Shown piece after piece: positions 1 through 10,523 of a stretch of DNA of 59,476 nucleotides (within the stretch, counting starts at the first letter, position 1; every line of letters begins with the position of its first letter). A program made the translations under genes and the position numbers. Where the stretch lies: assembly GCA_944323075.1 (NCBI GenBank), contig CALURC010000009.1, positions 1 to 59,476 of the forward strand, written 5' to 3'. The stretch comes from an uncultured Alistipes sp. (lineage in GTDB: Bacteria; Bacteroidota; Bacteroidia; Bacteroidales; Rikenellaceae). The notes beneath the pieces were generated by a model that saw only the letters and a program-made list of their open reading frames with translations, ran no database searches and had not been told where the DNA came from.

Positions 1-816
1 CGGAAACTGTCCAAAGATGCGAAACAGGCGGAGAAAGCAGTCAAGGGGCTGCAGACTATGATACGGAGGTTGGAAGCACAGATATTCAGGTCTCAATCCC
101 AACTTGAAGAAATTGAGAAGTCTCTGGTTTCCGGCAAAATCGCTCTTCAGGAATATGAAATTCAAAAGACCAGGATACAAAAACAGATTTCCGAATACCA
201 GTCAAAGCTTGAAAACAAGGCATGTAAGCTTCAAGAAAAGGAGCAGGAACTGGAGAAGATGACAAAGAATATAGACCGTGTCGGTAGAGTGGCGCAACCT
301 TTCCGTAATCACAAGATAGATTTTGAGCCACCACGGATCACAAGTAAACCTCCGATATTCGGTGTTGACAAATGGATTGAGGAGCAGAACCGGTCTATCG
401 CCAGCCGATTCGTGAAGATTGTCCGTCAGATTGAAGAACTGTATCGGAAGGATGCCGAACAGCAAATACAGGCGGTGCAGAATAATGCGTTGCTGGACTA
501 TCGGGAACTCAAATGGCTGCAACAGGAGTATGCACGACTGACGGATCTCAACGACAATCAGGCTGAACAGATGCATACATTTCTTGATCAGCTGGCTGAG
601 CCTTCTGTGCGGGAACGAATCTTCTCTATCGCTGATGCTTTGATTGGCGGGCAACCTGTTGCTGTTTCATCCGGCGGAGGTGGTGGCAATTCCGATTCCG
701 ACCTTCGCTGGGATGGAAGAAGACCGGATGAAGAGGAAGAAGCGTATAAGAGAAGGTGTTTGTTTCATGCCTCACGATTGGTAATAATGCCGATAAAAGT
801 ATACAGAAGGAGATAG
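1..816 (+). CDS. Relaxase/mobilization protein, C-terminal part (5' partial)
   Basis: The reading frame is open from the first base, so the start lies outside the window; the first ATG (58) is internal. The visible 271 residues are a long charged coiled coil (roughly residues 1-110 of the visible part), then a helical region, and a tail with SSGGGGG followed by SDLRW and an acidic EEEEAYKRRC stretch. The relaxase at 32826-34085 ends in the same design (SGGGGGG, SDLKW, DPEEDEIEFARRC). This is why I call the protein the end of a Bacteroides-type relaxase/mobilization protein rather than a generic coiled-coil protein. It implies that a second mobilizable element, or its remains, lies to the left and that the genes to its right may be that element's cargo. 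The nickase domain itself is not visible. Confidence 0.6.
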   Translation, partial: RKLSKDAKQAEKAVKGLQTMIRRLEAQIFRSQSQLEEIEKSLVSGKIALQEYEIQKTRIQKQISEYQSKLENKACKLQEKEQELEKMTKNIDRVGRVAQPFRNHKIDFEPPRITSKPPIFGVDKWIEEQNRSIASRFVKIVRQIEELYRKDAEQQIQAVQNNALLDYRELKWLQQEYARLTDLNDNQAEQMHTFLDQLAEPSVRERIFSIADALIGGQPVAVSSGGGGGNSDSDLRWDGRRPDEEEEAYKRRCLFHASRLVIMPIKVYRRR

Positions 817-992
817 AGAGCAACTAACAACAGATATTTTTTGTCGTTTTTAAGTTTTAGCCACGAACATTGCATTCTGATAAATCAAAAATATTAGCGT
901 TAAACACTAATTATTACACCAAATAATCATATAATTATCTCAGGTATTCCATTTTAAATTATATATTTGTAATCTCAAAAAACAATAACACA
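817..992 (+). promoter_or_regulatory. AT-rich intergenic region with candidate promoter for the XRE/AlbA_2 pair
   Basis: A TATATTTG at 962-969 matches the Bacteroidales -7 consensus TAnnTTTG and lies 24 bases upstream of the XRE start. No good -33 TTG is visible at the usual distance, so this is a weak call. The region is very AT-rich compared with the gene to its left. Confidence 0.35.
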
Positions 993-1214
993 ATGACAGA
1001 CAGCCTCAAAACAGATATCAATAGGATTAAAGTCGTATTGGTAGAACAAAAAAGGACAGCAAAATGGCTTGCCGAGCAACTACATAAAGACCAAACAACC
1101 GTTTCTAAATGGTGTACAAACTCCGTTCAGCCTGGTTTAGAAACTCTTTTGCAGATAGCAAAGATTCTTGATGTTGATGTAAGGACACTAATTAACCAAT
1201 CAAAAAAAGATTAA
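993..1214 (+). CDS. XRE-family helix-turn-helix regulator
   Basis: A 73-residue single-domain protein. Residues about 10-65 form a Cro/C1-type HTH with the recognition-helix stretch KDQTTVSKWCT and the following GLETLLQIAKIL, typical of small Bacteroidales XRE proteins. The stop codon is one base from the start of the next gene, so the two are almost certainly co-transcribed and probably translationally coupled. Its likely role is to repress or set the level of the downstream cluster, as small XRE proteins at the head of defence or mobile-element operons often do; that role is inferred from position only. Confidence 0.8.
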   Translation: MTDSLKTDINRIKVVLVEQKRTAKWLAEQLHKDQTTVSKWCTNSVQPGLETLLQIAKILDVDVRTLINQSKKD

Positions 1215-1215
1215 A

Positions 1216-2997
1216 ATGGATATAACAGATCTAAATACCTTACTTCAGGTCGGAGAACGTATTTCGTTTGAATGCAAGAAATGCGAGAATCAAATTCCTA
1301 AATCAGTATGGGAGACTTATTCATCCTTCGCAAACACTGTAGGAGGAATCATCGTGCTTGGCATAACCGAGCATACGGAAGAACCAGACCCGGCAAAAAG
1401 ATTTGAAATAACAGGTGTCAATAATCCAAAGAAATTGAAAAAGGAGTTCTTCGATACCTTGAATAGCAACAAAGTAAACCGAAATATCCTTACCGAAGAA
1501 GATGTTGATATAGTTGAATACGAAGGACATTCTCTATTAGTTATCAATATTCCGCAAGTAGATTACCGGCAAAGGCCAATCTATATCAATGGTAATATGA
1601 TGAAAGGCTCTTTCAAACGGAACTATGAGGGAGACTACCATTGTACCGAAGACGATGTAAAGGCAATGATTCGGGATGCCAACGACAGCGGTAATGATTC
1701 CGTTCTTATGGAGAATTACACGATGGATGATATTGATGCTAATACTCTTGCAGCATATCGCAACAGATTCCGCACAGCTAACATGGATCATGTTTGGAAC
1801 GACTATTCAGACAAAGACTTCTTGCTGAATATGGGAGGCTATATAATTGACAGGAATACACATCGGGAGGGATTGACCCTTGCTGGTTTGCTGATGTTCG
1901 GTAAAGGATTATCCATTAGAGAGCGGTTCGACAATATTCGTATGGACTACCTAGACATGACGAATCTGCAGCCTGATAGCCGCTGGAGTGACCGACTGAC
2001 ATACGATGGACGATGGGAAAACAACCTGTACAACTTCTTTATGACAGTGCAGTCCAAATTAATCAAAGACTTGAAGCGCCCGTTTAGATTGGAAGGTATG
2101 GAGCGAATAGATGACACTGCCGTTCATAAAGCAGTGCGAGAAGCATTGACCAATCTTGTGATACATTCTGACTATATGATAACCGGAGTGTTGAAAGTAG
2201 AGAAGCACGATGATTGTTTTGTCTTTTCCAATCCTGGTTCCCTGAAAATTCCTGTAATGGATATTTATGCTGGAGGACACTCCAAAGCCCGTAACCCGAA
2301 TATGCAGGCAATGTTCAGGATGATAGGTTTTGGTGACAACATAGGTTCTGGATTTCCGACAATACTAAATGCTTGGAAAAAAGAAAACTGGCGTCAACCT
2401 TGTCTTATTGAAAATCAGGATTTGCATTTGGTGGAATTGACACTCACTATGGCATCATTGATATCAGACGAATGCCACATAGCACTTCACGATATTTATG
2501 GTAGCGACTACGAGAACCTTAACAAGGAGGAACAATTAGTTTTGGCAACAGCATTTACCGAAGGAAGCACATCAAATTACCGTATGCAGCAATTACTCGG
2601 CAAAAACTCATTGGAGGTCGGAAAAACGCTGTATACCTTGGTCGGAAAAGGTATGCTCTTACCCGTCAACAAAGGTCGTTGGACTTCTTACTCCTTGAAT
2701 TCTGAATATACGGAAAACGAAAAGTCAAGGAGTAAAAGTCAAGGAGTAAAAAGTCAAGGAGTAAAAAGTCAAGGAGTAAAATCAAGAGACGAAAAAAGGC
2801 TGGAAACAATACAGAAACTGATGAATTATTGTAAAGAGCCTCGCACTCTACAGGAGATCTCAGAACATCTGGGATATTCCGACAAATACAGAATGAAGCG
2901 CTTTTACATTGATCCATTACTTGATGATGTATTGACAATGACTTCTGCAGAAAGTAAGACAGACCCTAAACAGAAATATGTGATCAAGAAAAAATAG
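1216..2997 (+). CDS. AlbA_2 (Schlafen-like) ATP-binding protein
   Basis: A 593-residue protein. The N-terminus carries an AlbA_2-type domain (FECKK near residue 18, then SFANTVGGIIVLGI). Residues about 304-390 carry the divergent HATPase_c_4-type domain found in this family (HKAVREALTNLVIHSDY, then GFGDNIGSGFPTI). The C-terminal part has two winged-helix-like segments. Family members are usually annotated as putative transcriptional regulators or RNA/DNA-binding ATPases; some AlbA_2 proteins occur in defence loci. Between the winged-helix segments is a low-complexity run, KSQGV repeated, encoded by near-identical 15-base units at about 2727-2780. It starts one base after the XRE stop and precedes the kinase by 74 bases. 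Confidence 0.75.
   Translation: MDITDLNTLLQVGERISFECKKCENQIPKSVWETYSSFANTVGGIIVLGITEHTEEPDPAKRFEITGVNNPKKLKKEFFDTLNSNKVNRNILTEEDVDIVEYEGHSLLVINIPQVDYRQRPIYINGNMMKGSFKRNYEGDYHCTEDDVKAMIRDANDSGNDSVLMENYTMDDIDANTLAAYRNRFRTANMDHVWNDYSDKDFLLNMGGYIIDRNTHREGLTLAGLLMFGKGLSIRERFDNIRMDYLDMTNLQPDSRWSDRLTYDGRWENNLYNFFMTVQSKLIKDLKRPFRLEGMERIDDTAVHKAVREALTNLVIHSDYMITGVLKVEKHDDCFVFSNPGSLKIPVMDIYAGGHSKARNPNMQAMFRMIGFGDNIGSGFPTILNAWKKENWRQPCLIENQDLHLVELTLTMASLISDECHIALHDIYGSDYENLNKEEQLVLATAFTEGSTSNYRMQQLLGKNSLEVGKTLYTLVGKGMLLPVNKGRWTSYSLNSEYTENEKSRSKSQGVKSQGVKSQGVKSRDEKRLETIQKLMNYCKEPRTLQEISEHLGYSDKYRMKRFYIDPLLDDVLTMTSAESKTDPKQKYVIKKK
2727..2780 (+). repeat. Tandem repeat of a 14/15-base unit inside the AlbA_2 gene
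   Basis: The unit AGTCAAGGAGTAAAA is repeated four times. The first period is 14 bases and the later ones 15, so the first copy is read in a different frame (KSRS) from the later copies (KSQGV). Gain or loss of a 15-base unit keeps the frame; gain or loss of the 14-base unit would truncate the C-terminal winged helix. Confidence 0.8.
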
Positions 2998-3071
2998 ATA
3001 CATAGCTCAACCTTTCAAAGATAGTAGGATTTATAAATTACTTACCTATATAATAGCAGAGTAGATTTCGC

Positions 3072-4187
3072 ATGAAGGATGATATTATAAGATTTATCAA
3101 ATCAAAAGAGTATAAGTACCTTAAGGAAGTAGGGCAAGGAGGTACTGGACGAACTATACTCATCAAAGACGAAACAATTAATGAACAATTTGTCTGTAAA
3201 AAATATTCGCCCTATTTTTTAGAATACAAAGATAAATATTTTGAACATTTCGTCGATGAAATCAAGATTTTATACAAGATCAATCATCCGAACATTGTAC
3301 GCGTCTTTTCATATTACCTGTATCCGGAACATACAACCGGATACATTCTGATGGAATATATTGAAGGGGACAACATAGGCGAGTATGTAAAAGCTAATCC
3401 AACAGCTATCAATGACATTTTTGTTCAGATCATAAGTGGCTTCAAATACCTAGAGGATAATGGAATTATGCACCGTGATATTAGACCAGAAAATATTTTG
3501 GTCTCAATAGACGGGATCCCTAAAATAATTGATTTTGGGTTTGGAAAAACTGCTCAGGAAACAATTGAGTGCACTAAGAGTGTTAGTTTGAACTGGGCAT
3601 ACTCAACGCCAGAAGAGTTTGCCAATAATATCTATGACCGAAAGACTGAGGTCTATTTCGTCGGAAAGCTCTTTGAGCGACTTATCAGTGATAATAACTT
3701 ATCACAGCTTTTCAAGTACAGATCAGTGTTAGAAAGAATGATTCTTGCTAATCCAGATAATCGTATTTCATCTTTTCAAAATGTGGTTCGAAATGTCTCT
3801 TCAGAAAATTCCCTTTTAGTCAAGTTTTCAGAAGATGAAAAAAGCATATACTATAATATAGCAGATTCACTTATAAGTGTTTGCACTAAAATGGATAAGG
3901 ATACCAAATATGTTGAAGACTTGGAAATAATTACCACTCACCTCAACAATCTGTTACAGAAATCCATACTTGAAACATACATACAAAGCAATAAAGATTT
4001 AATAGAATGTTTTGTATCAGGGAAATTTTGGTATAAAACAAAAGCCTTGGTACCGGTGACTCAGGTAGAACGCTTTTATGAGTGGTGGAATCAAATATCA
4101 AAGGACCGCAAAATAATTGTGTTGAATAATCTTTGGACAAGGTTTGATAATATCGAACGGGAAATGGATGATGATCTTCCATTCTAA
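3072..4187 (+). CDS. Serine/threonine protein kinase
   Basis: A 371-residue cytoplasmic protein with a eukaryotic-type kinase domain at about residues 15-240. Visible landmarks are the glycine loop GQGGTG (21-26), a lysine pair in VCKK (43-44), the helix-C glutamate in FVDEIKIL, the catalytic HRD at 134-136 within HRDIRPEN (arginine replaces the usual lysine of HRDLKPEN), DFG at 154-156, and TPEE in place of APE. The C-terminal 130 residues are helical with no recognised domain and no membrane segment. It lies between the AlbA_2 gene and the giant helicase on the same strand. A kinase next to a helicase-nuclease recalls published anti-phage systems that pair Ser/Thr kinases with COG1112-type helicases (Mokosh). 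Whether the HRDIR change affects activity is unknown. Confidence 0.85.
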   Translation: MKDDIIRFIKSKEYKYLKEVGQGGTGRTILIKDETINEQFVCKKYSPYFLEYKDKYFEHFVDEIKILYKINHPNIVRVFSYYLYPEHTTGYILMEYIEGDNIGEYVKANPTAINDIFVQIISGFKYLEDNGIMHRDIRPENILVSIDGIPKIIDFGFGKTAQETIECTKSVSLNWAYSTPEEFANNIYDRKTEVYFVGKLFERLISDNNLSQLFKYRSVLERMILANPDNRISSFQNVVRNVSSENSLLVKFSEDEKSIYYNIADSLISVCTKMDKDTKYVEDLEIITTHLNNLLQKSILETYIQSNKDLIECFVSGKFWYKTKALVPVTQVERFYEWWNQISKDRKIIVLNNLWTRFDNIEREMDDDLPF

Positions 4188-4260
4188 TATATTGTTCTGC
4201 TTGAACCTTTGTGATAAAATTCTATAATAGACAATCAGATAATCAGAGAATAATAGTAAC

Positions 4261-7200
4261 ATGGGACAAAAACTGCATAATCGAGTAGAGATCTGGAAGA
4301 AACTACTGCTTGATTTCGGTAAAAGAAATAGACTTATAAATTTTCTTGAAGGGAAGCGTAATAATGTTACAATTACGTCTCCCTCATTTGACAAGTTATG
4401 GGATCTGCTTGTCATAAATGAAAAAGAGTTAGAGTTCCCATATGCTAAAAAAGTGCAAGTCTCTGACGATGGCGAAGAAATATACGACACCATCATTAAA
4501 GGCGATATCGAGACCAATAAACCTATCGGAGATCTGCAAAGGACCTTAAAATCATTACGATATAAAGCCAACACATCTATTGAGGAGCAAGGTATAAATA
4601 CTTTGTACCTCACTTTTGGTATGCTTAAATGGAAGGAGCAGCCTGAATCGTCCTATATATTCTCATCTCCTATTATTCTAGTTCCTGTATGACTTTTAAT
4701 AGAATCTATTACTTCTCCTTACAGACTCACACTGCACGATGATGAAATCGTGATTAATCCTACTTTAGTACATAAACTGGATAATGACTTTGGCATTATT
4801 GTTCCGGAATTTGACTCTGCACATGACTCTCCTGAAGTGTATATGGAAAGATTGCTTCCTAAAATAGAGAATCAAGATTGGAGTGTAGAGAGAAGTATTC
4901 ATTTGGCAAATTTGTCATTCCTCAAAATCAATATGTATAAAGACTTGGAGAGAAATGAGGAAAAGCTAAATGACAATGGCGTAATTGCAGCTATCGTAGG
5001 AGAACAAAGCACAATACAACAGATACCTGATGAACTTAACAATTTTGACCACGATGAGCAAGTAAGGCCGATAGATACATTTCAAGTAGTAGATGCTGAT
5101 TCAAGTCAACAAGATGCTATTTTGCTATCAAAAAAAGGAGTTAGTTTTGTTTTACAAGGCCCTCCAGGGACAGGAAAGAGCCAGACTATTACAAATATTA
5201 TTGCGGAAGCCATTGCTGATGGAAAGAAAGTCCTATTTGTTTCAGAAAAAATGGCGGCTTTGCAAGTGGTTTATAACCGCTTGGCGAGTGTAGGTCTTGC
5301 CGACTTCTGCTTAACACTTCACAGCCATAAAGCCAATAAGAAAGCAATCTTGCGCGAACTAGCCAATTCTATAAATGTAGACCGTACCCGCGTTCGAGAA
5401 GAAGCCTTAGCACAACTTGAACTTTTAGAGAGGAAGCGAAATATACTCAATGAATACCAAGAGGAATTGCATACGCCTACTTCTGGCTTAAATGTTTCCA
5501 TCTATACAATACAAGGAAGATTGGCAAAACTGGGAAATGCACCAGATGTTATTTTTCCTATAGACAATGTTGATGGCACAACAAACGATGTTCTGAATGA
5601 AAGACTATATGTACTCGGTGAATTATCCAAAACCATCAGCAAAAGAAGTGAGGATTATTTGAATAATGCTTGGCGCAATTCGACTGTAAGATATTTGTCA
5701 AATGAATTACGTCACGATATTGATTCAAATACCAATCAAGCGATACCTCTTTTGAACAAGCTGGGTGAACTGCATTCGTCCATTTGCTCTAAATTATGTA
5801 TTCAGGTTAATCCGTCATTGTATGGAAATGCTACCTTAGTTGAAATACTGAATTTTGCAGCCAAATCCCCAGCAATTCCAGAGGAATGGGTCTTTGAACA
5901 AAATGTTGATTCATTAATAAAGAAGGCGTGTGAATATAAAGAATCTGTTGAAGAAATTCAGTGTATTTCAAAAAAAATAAAAGAAATATATAGCACTGAG
6001 GAACTGTCTTTTGATGCAACAAAATGCAAAGATGATTTATCCTCTCTTATGTTGCAACTTCAAAACAGAATCAATAGCGAAGATAGCAACCAGTTAACAT
6101 CAAATATAGGCGGGATACTTTCTGATCTATTACAGTCGACAACAAAGCTTAATGATCTGTTTACATCAGCGGAGAAACTTGGTCCTAAATTAGGAATACC
6201 AGCGCCGAAGACTACCAATCAAATGATCTCATTTGTAAAGTCAGTGTCCGCAATAGGAGAGATTGTAAATATCAAGCCTACGAGAAAATGGTTTGACACA
6301 AACGAACTCAACCGCATAAAGTCAGACTTGAAAGAACATAGAACTTGTCACAACTCTCTTATCGATGCTCGACAGAGTATATTATCTCGTTTTGACAAAG
6401 AAATACTGTCTCTGGATTTCTATCCTATTTTGCAAAGATTTAGAGGTAATTATACTTCATTTTTACGAGTATTCAAGAAAAGTTACCGCAATGATCTTAA
6501 GCATCTGACTTCTTATTTGTCTCAAGGAGGAAAGTTGTCCTATGAAGACGCTTTATCTACATTGAATATTCTCAAGATTATTTTAGATAATCAAACTATA
6601 ATTGATTCTAACAGGCATCAATATGAGGAATTTTACGGTGAATATTATCAAGGTGTTGACACTCATTGGGATACCATTTTAGCGGCTATAGACACATTTA
6701 GTAAAGCCCTTGATCAACAGCATTCGGTTACGCCAGAATTCATCAGAATTACATCTTGCGGACAGTTGCCATCCTCTGAGATTTCGCAATTCAATCTGTC
6801 AAGTTCGTCAAATTATATTGAAGAGCAATTAAGGATATTGAATACGATTCTTAAGGTTAGAATCGACGAAACTTCCGTATGGGATAAGATTAATACATAC
6901 TCACTAGAGACTATATCTTGGGCCGAAAAATTCATTGCAGAGTACAATGCTTTAATGAATATTCTCAACACACCGTGCGATTATGAATCAGCCATTTCTA
7001 ATTTGGATTTATTGATATTGCTGAAAAATCTAAAGAATCAACAGACAAGACAAAAAGACGAGATCAGAGGACTTTACAAAGATTACTATAACGGACTTGA
7101 GACGAATTGGGATGAATTGATAGAGGCTCTTAAATATGCTGCAGGATTAAAAGAACTTGCAACACAGTATAGTTTACCTGATTCGTTTGTTAAAGCAGTA

Positions 7201-9738
7201 TGCAATGATATAAATATTATATCCTATTGTAGAGATACGAGCTGTAAAATATCCACACTTAGAGATACTGCAAGTGAATATATAAAATGGTTTACATCTC
7301 TTTTTAACAATGAGGAAGATTTTTATCAGACCAATATCCTTGACCTTTCCCAAAGGATGTCTCTTTGCCGCGATAAAAAATATTTGTTAGAGGAGTGGGT
7401 CGACTACTGTTCTAACAGAGAAAAGTGCAATAAACTCGGCCTTGGTGCATTTGTTAAACAAGTGGAGGGATTAGAAATATGTTCCAACTACATTACGGAT
7501 GCATATCTTAAAAGATTTTATCGTCTTTGGCTTGATGCAATTCTGCCAAAGTTCCCTGCTGTGCAAGATTTCAGGGGGAGAATACAAGCACAGACTATTA
7601 GCGAATTCTGTGAGCTAGATAAAGGGCAATTCAAAATAGCACGAGCGCGAGTTCGAGAACGCGCATTAAGTAGAATTCCAGACTTCAATTCAATTATTGC
7701 TGCAAGGGATGAAATTGCAATATTGAAAAGGGAACTTAACAAACAAAGGAGACTTATGCCATTACGTAAGCTCTTTATGGCAATTCCAAATCTCATCACG
7801 ACTTTGCGTCCTTGCTTTATGATGTCTCCTTTATCTGTAAGTGTATTTTTGGAAGCGCAAAGTTACAACTTTGATTTGGTCATCTTTGATGAGGCATCAC
7901 AGGTTCATACTGAGGATGCTATTGGAGCCATAATGCGAGGCAAACAAACCATTATAGTCGGAGATACAAAGCAGCTTCCACCAACAAACTTCTTCTCGAC
8001 ATCACTTAATGATGAAGACTATGATATTGATTCCGATGAGACTATAGAAAGCTATGATGCCGGAACTTTTGAATCAGTTCTTGATGAAGCAGTCTCTGTT
8101 TTGCCTGAGCGAAGCTTGAAATGGCATTATAGAAGCCGTGATGAACATCTTATTGCGTTCTCGAATGTCAAGGTTTACAATAGCCAGCTTATTACTTTCC
8201 CTTCATCGATAGAAAGTGCGCCTGACACAGGCGTGGAATATATTTATGTAAAGGATGGAGTATATGACCGTGGAGGAAAAAAGAATAATATTATTGAAGC
8301 CAAAAAAGTAGCTGACTTAGTTTTTGAACATTTCCGCAAGCATCCGAATCGTTCATTAGGCGTAGTAACATTTAGCGAAGCTCAGCAGAATGCCGTAGAT
8401 GCCGCTATCCGCCAAAGACGACTGCAGGATTCAAAATTCGACAAATTTTTTATAGAGGACAAAGAAGAACCATTTTTTTTATTTTTTCTGGAAAACGTTC
8501 AGGGTGATGAACGTGATACAATAATCTTTAGTATAGGATATGCTAAAGATAGTAGAGGTATTATGTATATGAACTTCGGACCATTAAGCCGTGATGGCGG
8601 ATACCGTCGTCTGAATGTCGCAATCACCCGAGCCAAGTACAATGTAAAGTTGGTTGGTTCAATCACTGCGAATGATATAGATCTTGACAAAACATCTTCA
8701 GAGGGTGTAAAGATGCTGCATTCGTATATTGAATTTGCACAACAAGGCATTGTAGCTCTGGATAAAGAACTTAGATATAATTGTAATTTAGATTTTGATT
8801 CTCCATTCGAAGAAGCAGTATACGATTTTCTCCAATCCAAAGGTTATGATGTAGTAACCCAGGTAGGATGTTCGGGCTTCCGTATAGATATGGCCGTCAA
8901 AGATCCAATCAATACAGGTAAATTTGCCATTGGAATCGAATGCGATGGAGCAACCTATCATAGCTCAAGGACTGCGCGAGAAAGGGATAGACTGCGTCAG
9001 ACCATACTTGAAGATATGGGATGGGCAATATATCGCATATGGTCAACCGACTGGATAAAAGACCAGACAACAGAAGAAGAAAAACTCATTAATGCTATTG
9101 AAAAAGCATTGGGAGCTAATACTGTCGAGAGCTGGAAAATAGAGCAATCTGTCATACCTTCAGTTGATATTGAAGAAATCATTGAGCCAACGGGACGTCA
9201 GGAGCCAGGATATGGATTTGACTTGTATAGACGTGCAAATCCTTTTGGAGAAGAGGGAGCCGCTGAAGTATATGAAACCATTTTAAATGTTATTTCGATA
9301 GAACAGCCAATACATTTTGAAGAGTTATGCCGTCGCGTCGCTCCATTATTTGGTAGACAAAAGGTTACCTCTGTTGTGCGTAATGATGTTAGTTTTATAT
9401 TTAAACATTACTTGAAAGGTAAAATTTCTATTGATAAAAAAGAATTTGTGAGGATAACAGGTTTTGACGATATAAGAGTAAAGATTCCAAATCCTGAAGA
9501 TGATTATATCCGTCCAATCGCATATATCTGTGACGAAGAATTGGCCTTGGCGATGAAGGTAATAGTAACCAATAGTTATGGTATTACTTCTGATGATTTG
9601 TTTATTGTTGCAGCACGAGAATTTGGATTCAAACGTACAGGAGAGAATATCACAACCTCTCTTCAGAGTGTTTACAAAGCGATGCTAAAAAGTAACGAAA
9701 TCACGGAAGTCGACGGCAAAGTTCAAATTGCAGATTAA
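4261..9738 (+). pseudogene. DUF4011-helicase-nuclease-DUF3320 protein, split by an in-frame TGA
   Basis: One reading frame of about 1825 codons, interrupted only by TGA at 4690-4692. The N-terminal piece (143 residues) has the DUF4011 signature WKKLLLDFGKRNRLINF. The rest holds an SF1 helicase core: Walker A GPPGTGKS (about residue 300 of the full frame), a very long helical insertion, Walker B VIFDEASQ (about 1210), VGDTKQLPP, WHYRS, and the C-terminal helicase motif NVAITRAK. A Vsr/MTES_1575-like PD-(D/E)xK nuclease follows (about 1513-1610; FRIDMAV, GIECDGATYH), then a DUF3320-like domain near the end. This order matches the DUF4011-helicase-Vsr architecture I recall from anti-phage surveys (Hhe). 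The residues on both sides of the stop match the family without a gap, so it reads as a single nonsense change. A 1662-residue product could restart at GTG 4750 but would lack the DUF4011 start. It lies 73 bases after the kinase. Confidence 0.85.
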
Positions 9739-10466
9739 TACGGAACAATAATTCTTATAATTATGTATTGATAAAGTAGAGTATTGTTTGTCCTCCGATT
9801 CCTCCCATCGCCTCAAACCGTCTCAGACGGCGTGGTTTGTTTGCGCAAATTTCATTGATTGTCACATAATATATTGATAATCAATATATATAAATTTCTT
9901 CAACGAGGAAGAATATTAATAGCCTTTATTTGAGTTAAATAACTGAATATCAGCGCGATGAACATGGGTGGTTTGTTTGTCGCGCTGGTGTTTTATGGCT
10001 TCATATGAGGCGGTTTGTTTGTTTAAAATACGGAGCTGATTTATTCTCGGAATATTAACTAATAGACCGTAAAACCCCTTGGATATATATTTTCTGTTGT
10101 AAAGCAGAGATACATTTTAACGGCTTGCAGTCAAATGTGTCAGAACAAAAGGGGTTAAATCGTACTCTGCGATACCAATATGCTTCATAAGCTTTGTGGG
10201 GAGAGAATGTGTTAGGTCTTATTTTATAACTTGAAAAAGGAAAATATTTAATAGTTAAACCTATTTAGTGTGTCTAAGCAATTGATTATAAAGTATTAGG
10301 CTGCATTGGCCACTGTGGCATAAATTTGATAATTCTAATTTTCGCAAAAGGCACTGTTCAAAATCTTGTGTAAATGGGAATATGATTCAGCTTTTAGTTT
10401 TCTTATATTTGAATTCTGTACCCGACATGTTTTCGTAGATCTTTTGGGGTCGCGGATGGTTGGCAA
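9739..10466. other. Non-coding region with hairpins and a diverged repeat
   Basis: No convincing gene. Contents: a compact stem (CAAACC..GGTTTG enclosing CCGTCT/AGACGG) near 9822-9847; a palindrome built on ATATTGATAATCAATAT near 9870-9888; an 8-bp stem CAGCGCGA/TCGCGCTG at about 9951-9986; three copies of GGTTTGTTTG (near 9834, 9969 and 10012); and paired ACCCCTT/AAGGGGT motifs near 10074 and 10150. The stretch 9888-10025 resembles 21388-21530 on the other side of fimbrial operon A. At 10350-10372 there is a sequence like an insertion-sequence end, but no transposase. Confidence 0.5.
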
Positions 10467-10467
10467 A

Positions 10468-10508
10468 GGAAAGACTTCCCTTGTAAGTACAAAAGGGAAG
10501 TCTTTTCC
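10468..10508 (-). terminator. Rho-independent terminator of fimbrial operon A
   Basis: Inverted arms AAGACTTCCCTT (10471-10482) and AAGGGAAGTCTT (10493-10504) enclose a 10-base loop, with GGA/TTCC extending the stem. It lies 16 bases after the stop codon of the last minus-strand fimbrial gene. It is symmetrical enough to work in both directions. Confidence 0.8.
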
Positions 10509-10523
10509 TATTTTCATAAGGCA

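Noticed and set aside
4690-4692. TGA as selenocysteine or recoded codon
   Set aside because: No stem-loop of SECIS type is obvious after the codon, the family has an ordinary residue here, and other genes in the window use TGA as stop.
10350-10372. Possible end of an IS256-type insertion sequence
   Set aside because: Only a short resemblance, no transposase or second end nearby.
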